Assembly (NCBI GenBank): GCA_944326235.1
Contig: CALVDH010000027.1
Span: 1 to 33,243, forward strand
Direction: 5' to 3'
Length of the DNA: 33,243 nt
DNA from: an uncultured Bacteroidales bacterium
Lineage (GTDB): Bacteria; Bacteroidota; Bacteroidia; Bacteroidales; UBA932
Made by a program: the position numbers and the translations under genes
In this document: one piece after another, positions 19,141 through 27,991 of the stretch
How the letters are laid out: each line of letters opens with the position of its first letter
Position numbering within the stretch: position 1 is the stretch's first letter
Notes under the pieces: generated by a model
What the model was told of the DNA's origin: nothing
The model's database searches: none
The model's input: only the letters and a program-made list of their open reading frames with translations

Positions 19141-20493
19141 ATGCGCTACATCACTGCAAATATAGGAGATAATCTGCTCATCGGACACGATGCAGGCAGG
19201 ACCGTCGTCCAGAGTATGTGCAACTGCGACACCAATGACCTGGATGCTGCCGTACAGCAGTGTCTCGGCCTGTATGAGGCCGGCTCGCAGCTGGTCAGGC
19301 TCACCACCCAGGGCCTCCGCGAGGTGGAGTCTCTCGGGAAGATAAAGACCCGTCTCAGGGCAATGGGCGTTCCCGTTCCCCTGGTGGCCGACGTCCACTT
19401 CTCCTCGGAGGTGGCCATCGCCGCAGCCGCAGTGGCCGACAAGGTCCGCATCAATCCCGGCAATTTCGCCAAGGACCACGAGGTGGCGTGCAGCCAGTTC
19501 CGCAGGTTCCTGGAAGAATGCCGCAGGCACGGGACGGCCGTCCGCATAGGCATCAATCACGGCTCCTTAGGCTCCCGTATAACAGAGCTCTACGGCAATA
19601 CACCTAAAGGAATGCAGGAGGCCATGTCGGAGTGGGTACAGATGTGCATCGACGAGGATTTCTACAATGTGGTGCTCTCGCTCAAGGCCAGCAACGTCCC
19701 GGTCATGACCCAGGCCTATATCCTCCTTCAGCAGTGGATGGAGGAGCGCGGCATCATCTTCCCCCTGCATCTCGGAGTCACCGAGGCCGGCAACGGGGAC
19801 ATGGGCCGCATCAAGTCGGCGGCCGGTCTGGCTACCCTGCTCTCCCGAGGCATCGGTGACACTGTCAGGGTATCCCTCACCGAGCCTCCGGTCAACGAGA
19901 TATTTCCCGCAAGACTTATTGCTGAGTTCTTCGATACGGCCCGGAGGCCATCGGACTATCAGACCGGAGTGAAGGACGGAGTGCCCTCCTTCGAGCTCCG
20001 CTGCGGCTCCCATGAGGAGTTTATCGTCAAGGCCTCATGCATCCTCGGCCCTATGCTCGTCAACAAGGAGGCCGATGATTTCGAAATACGCTGCATTTAT
20101 GGAGATAAGGAGGCCGATAAGTCTGAGATAGAGCAGTTTAAGAGTGATATAATGCAGGCTACGCGCCGCCGTATCACCCAGTGCGAATACATCGCTTGCC
20201 CCAGCTGCGGCCGTACTCTTTACGACATAGAGTCCACATTCAACGAGGTCAAGCGGCGCACCTCCCATCTCCGCGGCCTGACCATAGCAGTCATGGGCTG
20301 CATCGTCAACGGTCCAGGCGAGATGGCCGATGCCGACTACGGATACATCGGCGAGGGGCGAGGCAAAGTGTCTATTTACAGGGGACGCGAGGCCGTAGTC
20401 CGCTCAGTGCCCCAGGAAAAGGCAATCGACGTACTGCTGGAGATTATTGAGAAAGACGGACGCAGTACAGACGCCCTCCCTCGGCGCGGATAA
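19141..20493 (+). CDS. ispG: IspG/GcpE, MEP-pathway HMBPP synthase, with reduced central domain
   Basis: 4Fe-4S enzyme that converts MEcPP to HMBPP in isoprenoid synthesis. The TIM-barrel A domain (about 1-270) is clear from RLTTQG, VADVHFS, KVRINPGNF, IGINHGSLGSRI, HLGVTEAG and DTVRVSLTE. The cluster domain has Cys353, Cys356 (ACPSCGRTLYD) and Cys387 in MGCIVNGPGEMADADYG. The catalytic parts look like the long three-domain IspG of Bacteroidota, usually above 600 residues as I know it, yet this one has 450. Only about 80 residues (272-350) stand between the domains, much less than an A* domain but more than the short E. coli linker. The ATG at 19141 is chosen because an upstream in-frame start would overlap the previous gene. 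The last 50 nt overlap nfeD on the other strand. Confidence 0.92.
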   Translation: MRYITANIGDNLLIGHDAGRTVVQSMCNCDTNDLDAAVQQCLGLYEAGSQLVRLTTQGLREVESLGKIKTRLRAMGVPVPLVADVHFSSEVAIAAAAVADKVRINPGNFAKDHEVACSQFRRFLEECRRHGTAVRIGINHGSLGSRITELYGNTPKGMQEAMSEWVQMCIDEDFYNVVLSLKASNVPVMTQAYILLQQWMEERGIIFPLHLGVTEAGNGDMGRIKSAAGLATLLSRGIGDTVRVSLTEPPVNEIFPARLIAEFFDTARRPSDYQTGVKDGVPSFELRCGSHEEFIVKASCILGPMLVNKEADDFEIRCIYGDKEADKSEIEQFKSDIMQATRRRITQCEYIACPSCGRTLYDIESTFNEVKRRTSHLRGLTIAVMGCIVNGPGEMADADYGYIGEGRGKVSIYRGREAVVRSVPQEKAIDVLLEIIEKDGRSTDALPRRG

Positions 20494-21808
20494 CCCTCAG
20501 GCTGTCCCCGGCGTTTGCGGAGCCGTACTCCATAACGGCCTCATACTGCCGTTCTCCATATTCCACCTTACCTGAAGGACACATTTCGGTAGCGGCCGTA
20601 ACTACTTGTCCTACACATGCTGCAAGTGAATCAGTCTCTACTCCTACCCAGCCCTCGTCTCCCTTGAGCTCGGTTTTCTGGGCGATGTAGGAAAATGATT
20701 TCTTAGGGAAGAGTTTCGAAGCTCCCCAGATGGACAGAACCAGAGCCAGTACGGTAGAAACCAGGACTACTGCGCAGGGGGTCAGGATTACCTGAAGATT
20801 GAGGTGTCCTTCGAAGTACAGCAGGTCATTGTCCACCATCGCGAAGATAAGGGCCCCGAGGGAAAGTATCGCTCCGATGATGCCGGCCACCCCGAAACCG
20901 GGCGTGACGAATATCTCCACTCCCAGCAGAATCAGTCCGATAATGAACATAACTATCTCCCAGTTCATGGCCAGACCGTGGATGTACAGGGGCGAAAAAT
21001 ACAGCACCGCCCCCAATACCGCTATGATGGACGGCAGGCCCAGCCCGGGAGACTGCACCTCGAAATAGATGCCTCCGACTATCATCATCAGGAAGATGCC
21101 CTGCAGCAGAGGGGACATCATAAGGAGAATGAACTTCTCTAAAGGGGACAGTTCCTGATGGACTATCTCACATTCTTCCAGCCCTATATGCTCTACCACC
21201 TCATCTATTGACTCAGCCTTGCCCTCGCAGTAGCGGGCCTCCATGGCCTCGTCCGGGGTGAAGCTCAGCACACCCGCCGTATCCACCATTTTCTCGGCTA
21301 TGGCAGGGTCCCTGAACCAGGAGCCGTCAGATCTTCGGCCGTGGGCCTCCGCGGTGGCACGCATCATTCCCCGCATGAAGGACTGGTATTTGTCCGGCAT
21401 CACCTCCCCGTTCTGGTTGACTACGGTGGCAGCCCCTATCGAGGCTCCCGGCCTCATATATATCGAGTCACAGGCTATGGAGATCAGGGCACCTGCGGAA
21501 GCGGCCTGCAGGTCCACGAAGGCCACTACCGGTACAGGCGCATGAAGGATGGCCTTGCGCATGCTGTCGGCGGCATCTACTGCCCCGCCGTAAGTATCCA
21601 GATGCAGGATGATGTAGTCCGCACCTTTGGCCTGCGCGTCCTCCAGTCCTAGGCTGAGCTTGCGCATGGAGGAGTTGTCGATATTCTGCCTGATCTCTAT
21701 GACGTAGACCGTGTCCTTTCCAGGCGTCTCCTGGGAATATGCCGAAGCGGCTGAGAAATAGCTGATAAATGCCCCTATGGCGACTAATGTGACAAGTATT
21801 TTTTTCAT
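20444..21808 (-). CDS. NfeD family membrane-bound serine protease
   Basis: NfeD1b/SppA-like protein of 454 residues. A signal sequence comes first (MKKILVTLVAIGAF). The ClpP/SppA-fold protease domain follows, with the GG pair in DTYGGAVDAA, catalytic Ser104 in QAASAGALIS and Lys140 in MPDKYQS, the expected Ser/Lys dyad. Three or four membrane segments lie at about 225-345, and a C-terminal NfeD OB-like domain begins near 380. The family is linked to membrane protein quality control, often with a stomatin partner, which is absent here. The frame opens at 21850, but the ATG at 21808 starts the signal peptide and sits downstream of a TATCTTTG -7 element. The 3' end overlaps ispG by 50 nt. Confidence 0.87.
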   Translation of the reverse strand: MKKILVTLVAIGAFISYFSAASAYSQETPGKDTVYVIEIRQNIDNSSMRKLSLGLEDAQAKGADYIILHLDTYGGAVDAADSMRKAILHAPVPVVAFVDLQAASAGALISIACDSIYMRPGASIGAATVVNQNGEVMPDKYQSFMRGMMRATAEAHGRRSDGSWFRDPAIAEKMVDTAGVLSFTPDEAMEARYCEGKAESIDEVVEHIGLEECEIVHQELSPLEKFILLMMSPLLQGIFLMMIVGGIYFEVQSPGLGLPSIIAVLGAVLYFSPLYIHGLAMNWEIVMFIIGLILLGVEIFVTPGFGVAGIIGAILSLGALIFAMVDNDLLYFEGHLNLQVILTPCAVVLVSTVLALVLSIWGASKLFPKKSFSYIAQKTELKGDEGWVGVETDSLAACVGQVVTAATEMCPSGKVEYGERQYEAVMEYGSANAGDSLRVIRAEGGRLYCVRLSQ

Positions 21809-21827
21809 CTGCGGACTTTTTGTACCA

Positions 21828-21835
21828 CAAAGATA
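21828..21835 (-). promoter_or_regulatory. -7 promoter element for nfeD
   Basis: On the minus strand this reads TATCTTTG, an exact TAnnTTTG match, 19 nt before the nfeD ATG. An ATTTG lies only 12 nt upstream of it, so the -33 element is not convincing. Confidence 0.5.
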
Positions 21836-21857
21836 AGGCAGAAACGGCAAATTTTTC

Positions 21858-21865
21858 TAATTTTG
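21858..21865 (+). promoter_or_regulatory. -7 promoter element for the carAB-led operon
   Basis: TAATTTTG matches the -7 consensus and ends 11 nt before the carA ATG. No -33 TTG is seen at about 19 nt. The leader is too short for an attenuator or riboswitch. Gaps of 5-24 nt suggest transcription may continue from here through carB and the Hdr-like genes. Confidence 0.55.
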
Positions 21866-21876
21866 CATTCTTAGAT

Positions 21877-22947
21877 ATGAAAGAAGCAGTATTACATCTC
21901 GGAAAAGACTTTGCAGTCAAAGGATTTTCCTTCGGTTATGAGGACCGTGCCGACGGAGAGGTGGTATTCAACACCGCTATGGTCGGCTATCCCGAGTCCC
22001 TCACCGACCCCTCCTATTCGGGTCAGATATTATGTGTAACCTACCCTCTTGTAGGCAACTACGGAGTTCCTGAAGAGAAGACGGCAGACGGTATCTCAGT
22101 CAACTTCGAGTCCGACCGGATTCACGTCCGGGGCCTGATCATCTCCGACTATTCCTTCAAGTACAGCCACTGGAGCGCGGTCAAGAGCCTGGACGAATGG
22201 CTCAAGGAGTACCGCATCCCCGGCATCTTCGGAGTGGATACCAGGGAGATCACCAAGATTCTCCGTGAGCAGGGCTCCATGCCCGGCTGCATCGTGCCGG
22301 AAGGTTTCGAGGTACCGGAGACACTTTACGACCCGGGCTCGGAAAACCAGGTGGCCATAGTCAGCTGCAAGGAGGTGATCCGTTACGGCAACCCTGAGGG
22401 GAAGAAAGTAGTGCTGCTCGACTGCGGAGTCAAGAACAACATCCTCCGCTGCCTCCTCCGCTCCGGCGACATCGAGGTCATCCGCGTACCCTGGGACTAT
22501 GATTTCAATACCATGGACTACGACGGCCTGTTCATCTCCAACGGCCCCGGCAACCCCGAGTACTGCGGCGAGGCCGTCCGTCACATTCAGGCCGCCATGG
22601 CCGCCGGGAAGCCGATTTTCGGCATCTGCATGGGCAACCAGCTGCTGGCCAAGGCCGGAGGCGCATCTACCTTCAAGCTCAAATACGGCCACCGCAGCCA
22701 CAACCAGCCCGTGCGCCTCGTAGGCACTGACCGTTGCTACGTCACCTCCCAGAACCACGGCTATGCGGTGGACGGAGATACTCTCGGCGCTGACTGGGAG
22801 CCCCTATTCATCAACATGAACGACGGCACCAACGAGGGCCTGCGGCACAAGAGCGGCCGTTTCTTCTCGGTACAGTTCCACCCCGAGGCCTCCAGCGGTC
22901 CTACCGATACCGAATTCCTCTTTGACAAATTCATTAAAATGCTGTAG
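21877..22947 (+). CDS. carA: Carbamoyl-phosphate synthase small (glutaminase) subunit
   Basis: Supplies ammonia from glutamine to CarB for carbamoyl phosphate, used in pyrimidine and arginine synthesis. The protein has 356 residues. The N-terminal CPSase domain has GEVVFNTAMVGYPESLTDPSY and GVDTREITKILR. The class I amidotransferase domain has LLDCGVKNNILR, NGPGNPEYC, GICMGNQ with nucleophile Cys251, and the His-Glu pair in QFHPEAS. The ATG at 21877 lies 11 nt after a -7 promoter element. An upstream in-frame start near 21820 would run into the divergent nfeD promoter. carB follows after 5 nt. Confidence 0.96.
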   Translation: MKEAVLHLGKDFAVKGFSFGYEDRADGEVVFNTAMVGYPESLTDPSYSGQILCVTYPLVGNYGVPEEKTADGISVNFESDRIHVRGLIISDYSFKYSHWSAVKSLDEWLKEYRIPGIFGVDTREITKILREQGSMPGCIVPEGFEVPETLYDPGSENQVAIVSCKEVIRYGNPEGKKVVLLDCGVKNNILRCLLRSGDIEVIRVPWDYDFNTMDYDGLFISNGPGNPEYCGEAVRHIQAAMAAGKPIFGICMGNQLLAKAGGASTFKLKYGHRSHNQPVRLVGTDRCYVTSQNHGYAVDGDTLGADWEPLFINMNDGTNEGLRHKSGRFFSVQFHPEASSGPTDTEFLFDKFIKML

Positions 22948-22952
22948 ACACC

Positions 22953-25900
22953 ATGATCGACACCAGTATAAAAAAAGTCCTGCTCCTGGGTTCTGGAGCC
23001 CTTAAAATCGGTGAGGCCGGCGAATTCGACTACTCCGGCTCCCAGGCTCTCAAGGCCATGCGCGAGGAAGGCATAGAGACTATCCTGATCAATCCCAACA
23101 TTGCGACTGTCCAGACATCGGAGGGTATCGCCGACAAGATATATTTTCTTCCGGTAACTCCCTTCTTCGTGGAGGCAGTTATCAAGAAGGAGCAGCCTCA
23201 GGGCATTCTCCTGGCATTCGGAGGCCAGACCGCGCTGAACTGCGGAGTGGCCCTTTACCGTGACGGCATCCTGGAAAAATACGGCCTGAAAGTGCTCGGC
23301 ACCCCCGTCCAGGCGATTATGGACACCGAGGACCGCGAGCTCTTCGTCAAGAAGCTCGACGAGATTCACGTCAAGTCGATCAAGAGTCATGCCGTGAACA
23401 ACATTGAGGACGCCCTCGCGGCAGCCTCCGAGCTCGGATATCCGGTGATTCTCCGCGCCGCCTATGCTCTCGGCGGTCTCGGCAGCGGATTCTGCGACAA
23501 TCCTGAAGAACTTATCAAGTTGGGAGAGAAAGCCTTCTCCTACTCACCTCAAGTACTGGTAGAGAAATCCCTCAAGGGCTGGAAGGAGATAGAGTACGAG
23601 GTGGTGCGCGACCGTTTCGACAACTGCATCACGGTCTGCAACATGGAGAACTTCGACCCGCTCGGCATCCATACCGGCGAGAGTATCGTGGTCGCTCCCT
23701 CGCAGACCCTCACCAACCATGAGTACAACCTGCTCCGCGAGCTTTCGATAAGAATCGTCCGCCACGTGGGCATCGTCGGCGAGTGCAACGTGCAGTTCGC
23801 CTTCGACCCCAATTCCGAGGACTACCGCGTCATCGAGGTCAACGCCCGTCTGAGCCGTTCATCGGCACTGGCATCGAAAGCGACCGGTTATCCCCTGGCC
23901 TTCGTGGCCGCCAAGCTCGGCTTGGGCTACGGCCTGTTCGAACTGAAGAACTCCATCACCAAGACCACTCCGGCATTCTTCGAGCCCGCCCTGGACTACG
24001 TAGTCTGCAAGATTCCCCGCTGGGACCTCTCCAAGTTCCACGGAGTCTCCCGCGAGATCGGCAGCAGCATGAAGAGCGTCGGCGAGGTCATGGCCATCGG
24101 ACGCACCTTCGAGGAGGCCCTGCAGAAGGGTCTGAGAATGATCGGCCAGGGAGCGCACGGCTTCACAGGCAATAAGGAAATACCGATAGAGAACATCGAC
24201 AAGGCCCTGCGGGAGCCTACCGACAACCGCATCTTCGTCATCTCCAAGGCCCTTATCCATGGTTATACCCCTGAGAAGATACACGAGCTCACCAAGATAG
24301 ACCGCTGGTTCATCGACAAGCTGATGAACATCATCAACACGGCTGCGGAGCTCAAGGCCCTGAACTCCCTCGAGGAGCTGGACAAGGCTCTGCTGCGCAA
24401 GGCCAAATGCCAGGGTTTTTCCGATTTCCAGATCGGACGCCACATACTGAAAGACCGCATTGATTCCGAGGAGATGGTAATCAAGGTCCGCGAATACCGC
24501 AAGAAGCTCGGGGTGCTGCCTGTCGTAAAGCAGATCGACACACTTGCAGCCGAATTCCCGGCCCAGACCAACTACCTCTATCTCACCTACAACGGTACTG
24601 CATCTGACATAGCCTATGAGCATGACGGCAAGTCGATTGTCGTACTCGGTTCAGGGGCCTACCGCATCGGCAGCTCCGTGGAGTTCGACTGGTGCAGCGT
24701 CAATGCCCTGCAGACCATCCGCAAGAGCGGCTGGCGCGGAATCATGATCAACTACAACCCGGAGACCGTATCCACTGACTACGATATGTGCGACCGCCTC
24801 TACTTCGACGAGCTGACCTACGAGAGGGTGCTCGATATCTGCGACCTGGAGGAGCCGCACGGAGTGATCATATCCATGGGAGGCCAGATTCCCAACAACC
24901 TGGCTACCCGCCTGGATGCCGCCAAGGTCCCCATCCTCGGCACCACCGCCGACAGCATCGACAACGCCGAGGACCGCAACCGCTTCTCAGCCATGCTCGA
25001 CCGCCTCGGCATAGACCAGCCCAGATGGAGGGAGCTGACCTCGATGAACGACATCCACAGCTTCATCCGCGATGTGGGATTCCCCGTTCTGGTGCGTCCC
25101 TCATACGTGCTTTCCGGTGCGGCCATGAACGTCTGCTCCAACGACACTGAGCTCGAGCAGTTCCTTAAATTGGCCGCGGAAGTATCGAAGAAACACCCTG
25201 TTGTGGTCTCAGAATTCATACAGCATGCCAAGGAGATAGAGTTCGATGCAGTGGCCGACCATGGTACCGTCATCGCCTATGCCATCTCGGAGCACATAGA
25301 GTTTGCAGGAGTGCACTCGGGCGATGCGACGATACAGTTCCCTCCCCAGAAGCTGTACGTGGAGACAGCCCGCAGAATCAAGAAGATAGCTCGCAAGATC
25401 GCCGAGGCCCTGAAGATTTCCGGCCCGTTCAACATACAGTTCCTGGCCAAGGAGAACGATATCAAGGTCATCGAATGCAACCTCAGGGCTTCGAGGAGTT
25501 TCCCCTTCGTGTCAAAAGTGCTTAAGATCAACCTTATCGAGCTGGCTACCAAAGTCATGACCGGAGAAAAGGTCACTCCTCCCGAGAAGAGTGCCTTCGA
25601 CCTGGACTACGTGGGCGTGAAAGCCTCGCAGTTCTCCTTCTCCCGCCTGCAGAAGGCCGACCCCGTCCTCGGCGTGGACATGGCCTCCACCGGAGAGGTG
25701 GGCTGCATCGGTGACGACACCAACGAGGCCGTGCTCAAGGCCATGCTCTCAGTAGGCTATACCGTGCCAGGCAAGAATATCCTGGTATCCTCTGGCGATG
25801 CCAAGCAGAAGGTCGAGCTTCTGGGTGCATGTAAGTTGCTTGCCAAACACAACTATTCGATATACGCTACGGGCGGAAGCTACAAGTTCCTGGTGGACAA

Positions 25901-26174
25901 CGGAGTCCCTGCCACTCTGGTATACTGGCCGTCGGAAACCGGAGAGCCTCAGGCCCTGGAGATGCTTCACGAGCGCAAGATAGACCTGGTGGTCAATATC
26001 CCTAAGAATCTCACCAAGGAAGAACTGGACAACGGTTACCGCATCCGCCGCTCCGCCGTGGACTTCAACATTCCGATTATAACCAACACCAGGCTTGCAT
26101 CGGCTTTCATCACGGCATTCTGCAACATGCCCCTCGACAATATCCAGATCAAGTCCTGGGACGAATACAGATAG
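22953..26174 (+). CDS. carB: Carbamoyl-phosphate synthase large subunit
   Basis: Full-length 1073-residue synthetase that joins bicarbonate, ammonia and two ATP to give carbamoyl phosphate. Both homologous halves are present. The first opens with KKVLLLGSGALKIGEAGEFDYSG and the second with KSIVVLGSGAYRIGSSVEFDW near residue 555. ATP-grasp segments include NARLSRSSALASKATGYP in the first half and ECNLRASRSFPFVSKV in the second. The C-terminal MGS-like allosteric domain begins near residue 940 (KNILVSSGDAKQKVELLGACKLL). The gene lies 5 nt after carA and only 12 nt before the first Hdr-like gene, so it may be co-transcribed with that module. Confidence 0.97.
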   Translation: MIDTSIKKVLLLGSGALKIGEAGEFDYSGSQALKAMREEGIETILINPNIATVQTSEGIADKIYFLPVTPFFVEAVIKKEQPQGILLAFGGQTALNCGVALYRDGILEKYGLKVLGTPVQAIMDTEDRELFVKKLDEIHVKSIKSHAVNNIEDALAAASELGYPVILRAAYALGGLGSGFCDNPEELIKLGEKAFSYSPQVLVEKSLKGWKEIEYEVVRDRFDNCITVCNMENFDPLGIHTGESIVVAPSQTLTNHEYNLLRELSIRIVRHVGIVGECNVQFAFDPNSEDYRVIEVNARLSRSSALASKATGYPLAFVAAKLGLGYGLFELKNSITKTTPAFFEPALDYVVCKIPRWDLSKFHGVSREIGSSMKSVGEVMAIGRTFEEALQKGLRMIGQGAHGFTGNKEIPIENIDKALREPTDNRIFVISKALIHGYTPEKIHELTKIDRWFIDKLMNIINTAAELKALNSLEELDKALLRKAKCQGFSDFQIGRHILKDRIDSEEMVIKVREYRKKLGVLPVVKQIDTLAAEFPAQTNYLYLTYNGTASDIAYEHDGKSIVVLGSGAYRIGSSVEFDWCSVNALQTIRKSGWRGIMINYNPETVSTDYDMCDRLYFDELTYERVLDICDLEEPHGVIISMGGQIPNNLATRLDAAKVPILGTTADSIDNAEDRNRFSAMLDRLGIDQPRWRELTSMNDIHSFIRDVGFPVLVRPSYVLSGAAMNVCSNDTELEQFLKLAAEVSKKHPVVVSEFIQHAKEIEFDAVADHGTVIAYAISEHIEFAGVHSGDATIQFPPQKLYVETARRIKKIARKIAEALKISGPFNIQFLAKENDIKVIECNLRASRSFPFVSKVLKINLIELATKVMTGEKVTPPEKSAFDLDYVGVKASQFSFSRLQKADPVLGVDMASTGEVGCIGDDTNEAVLKAMLSVGYTVPGKNILVSSGDAKQKVELLGACKLLAKHNYSIYATGGSYKFLVDNGVPATLVYWPSETGEPQALEMLHERKIDLVVNIPKNLTKEELDNGYRIRRSAVDFNIPIITNTRLASAFITAFCNMPLDNIQIKSWDEYR

Positions 26175-26186
26175 ACCGCAATCATT

Positions 26187-26882
26187 ATGGGTAAGATATA
26201 CGAACGGCTGATGAGCGACGTCCGGCTCCAGGAGGGACTGAAGGCCTGCATCAACTGCGGGACCTGCACCGCCGTGTGCCCGGCTGCCGAATTCTACCGC
26301 TACAATCCCAAGAACATCGTAAACATCGTCCAGACCCAGGACGACGAGGAGATCATCAAGCTGCTCAAGAGCGATACGATATGGTACTGCGGCGAGTGCA
26401 TGTCCTGCGTGACACGCTGTCCGAGGACCAATGCTCCGGGGCAGGTAATCATTGCCCTGCGCACCCTCTCCGTAGAGCTCGGATATTTTGTCGAGTCGGA
26501 GAAGGGACGGCAGCAGTATGCCCTCGCCAAGGTGCTCTGCGGCAATATCCTCAATTACGGCTACTGCGTCCATCCCGAGACCTTCAAGTATGCCGCCCAT
26601 CCCGAATACGGGACAGTGGGCAAATGGATTGAGGACCACCTGCAGGACGTGTACGACCGCGTGGGCGCAAATTACGGAAAGAGCGGTCCGGGCCCTCTGC
26701 GGAAGATCGCCCCTGAGTCTCTCGAAGACCTGCGGAAGATATTCGACGTGACCGGCGGCTCGGCCAGGGTAGAAAAGATCAAGGCTCTCTCGCGCAAGAA
26801 GGCCGAAGAGATGGGCCTGAGCGAGGAGGAGTATTTCAACGAAGTGTTCAACGAGACTCACGGTGAGCACCTTAACCAATAG
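26187..26882 (+). CDS. HdrC-like protein with two [4Fe-4S] sites
   Basis: Soluble electron-transfer protein of 231 residues, first gene of the Hdr-like module. The first cluster motif is Cys21-x2-Cys24-x2-Cys27-x3-Cys31 (CINCGTCTAVCP). The second is Cys68-x2-Cys71-x2-Cys74-x3-Cys78 (CGECMSCVTRCP). This is the HdrC pattern of heterodisulfide reductases. A longer C-terminal region (about 110-231) is rich in charged residues and carries no further cysteine clusters. By family analogy it passes electrons between the HdrA-like FAD protein and the HdrB-like catalytic subunit. Gaps are 12 nt to carB and 15 nt to the HdrB-like gene. Confidence 0.88.
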   Translation: MGKIYERLMSDVRLQEGLKACINCGTCTAVCPAAEFYRYNPKNIVNIVQTQDDEEIIKLLKSDTIWYCGECMSCVTRCPRTNAPGQVIIALRTLSVELGYFVESEKGRQQYALAKVLCGNILNYGYCVHPETFKYAAHPEYGTVGKWIEDHLQDVYDRVGANYGKSGPGPLRKIAPESLEDLRKIFDVTGGSARVEKIKALSRKKAEEMGLSEEEYFNEVFNETHGEHLNQ

Positions 26883-26897
26883 AACCTTTAGCACTGC

Positions 26898-27971
26898 ATG
26901 AATTACGAAGGAAAGAAAAGAATATGGTCCGAATTCCAGAAGGAGATACCTGACGACAAGTATTTCTACGCCCGCAGCTGTATCCGCCAGAACTTCAATC
27001 CGGGTGCGGAGCAGGCCTTTCTGGACATAGTGCGCAACCGTTTCGGAAAGGATTTCTACGAGGATCCACTCCACACTACCTGCGGAGGCATAGCATACCA
27101 CAGCGACACCACTCCTGAAGAGACGTCGATGACTATCATCGCCCGCCAGTTCTCGCTGATGAACCAGGCCGGCTACAGGAATTTCGTGGTATCCTGCGTC
27201 ACCTCCTTCGGTCTGCATACCGAGATTCTCCAGACATGGGAGGAGCATCCGGAGATTGAGGCCAAAATACACGAACTGCTCTGGAAAGCCTGTAAACGGG
27301 AGTTTACCAAGCCGGACTTCCTGATGCACTCCAGCGACATGATGTACCACTACCGCTTCCTGATATCGGAGCAGGCCAGGTATCCGCTGATAAACGTACA
27401 TACCGGGGAGCCTCTGAAAGTAGTCGAGCACATAGGCTGCCACTACTCCAAGATCTTCCCCTCCAAGTCTGTCGGCGGTGCCGAATACCCGCGTGTCCTG
27501 GCCGGGCTTGTAGAGGCCCTGGGAGGCAGCGTGGTGGACTATCCGGAACGCAGACACTGCTGCGGCTTCGGTTTCCGGCAGTATCTGGTCAAGGCCAACA
27601 GAGGCTATTCCCTGACCAATACCTACAAGAAGTTCGAGTCCATGGAACCGTTCCACCCCGACCTGATCATCACCAACTGCCCGGGCTGCAACTACTTCCT
27701 GGACCGCTGGCAGTATGTCATCGCAGAGACATCCGGCAAGACATACGGAGATACTCCCGGCTACGGCATACCGGTGCTCTCATCCGAAGAAGTGTCCGCG
27801 CTGGTCATGGGCTATGACCCCTGGGACCTCGGCCTGCAGATGCACCAGGTGGCCGTGGAGCCGCTGCTGGACAAGATGGGAGTGCAGTACGACAAATCCC
27901 GTAAATACAAGGGTGTGGGCGGCAAGGATCTCGGAATCCCGGCCAGCCCCGCCAACATCAGAATATTCTAA
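26898..27971 (+). CDS. HdrB-like CCG-domain protein with one degenerate cluster site
   Basis: CCG-domain protein of 357 residues. HdrB subunits bind noncubane [4Fe-4S] clusters that break disulfides. The C-terminal CCG domain has the full ligand set: Cys181, Cys221-Cys222 (HCCGFG) and Cys261-x2-Cys264 (NCPGC). In the N-terminal domain only Cys28, Cys62 and Cys100 remain: the first Cys of the CC pair is Thr61 (TTCGG) and the last of the CxxC is Ser103 (CVTS). A standard second noncubane cluster is therefore doubtful. The gene lies 15 nt after the HdrC-like and 20 nt before the HdrA-like gene. The true substrate is unknown; there is no reason to expect CoM-CoB here. Confidence 0.87.
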   Translation: MNYEGKKRIWSEFQKEIPDDKYFYARSCIRQNFNPGAEQAFLDIVRNRFGKDFYEDPLHTTCGGIAYHSDTTPEETSMTIIARQFSLMNQAGYRNFVVSCVTSFGLHTEILQTWEEHPEIEAKIHELLWKACKREFTKPDFLMHSSDMMYHYRFLISEQARYPLINVHTGEPLKVVEHIGCHYSKIFPSKSVGGAEYPRVLAGLVEALGGSVVDYPERRHCCGFGFRQYLVKANRGYSLTNTYKKFESMEPFHPDLIITNCPGCNYFLDRWQYVIAETSGKTYGDTPGYGIPVLSSEEVSALVMGYDPWDLGLQMHQVAVEPLLDKMGVQYDKSRKYKGVGGKDLGIPASPANIRIF

Positions 27972-27991
27972 GCCTCATACACCGACAATAT

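Noticed and set aside
25749..27656. 635-codon open frame on the minus strand across carB and the HdrC/HdrB-like genes
   Set aside because: It is antisense to three well-supported genes and has no family-like motif or promoter.
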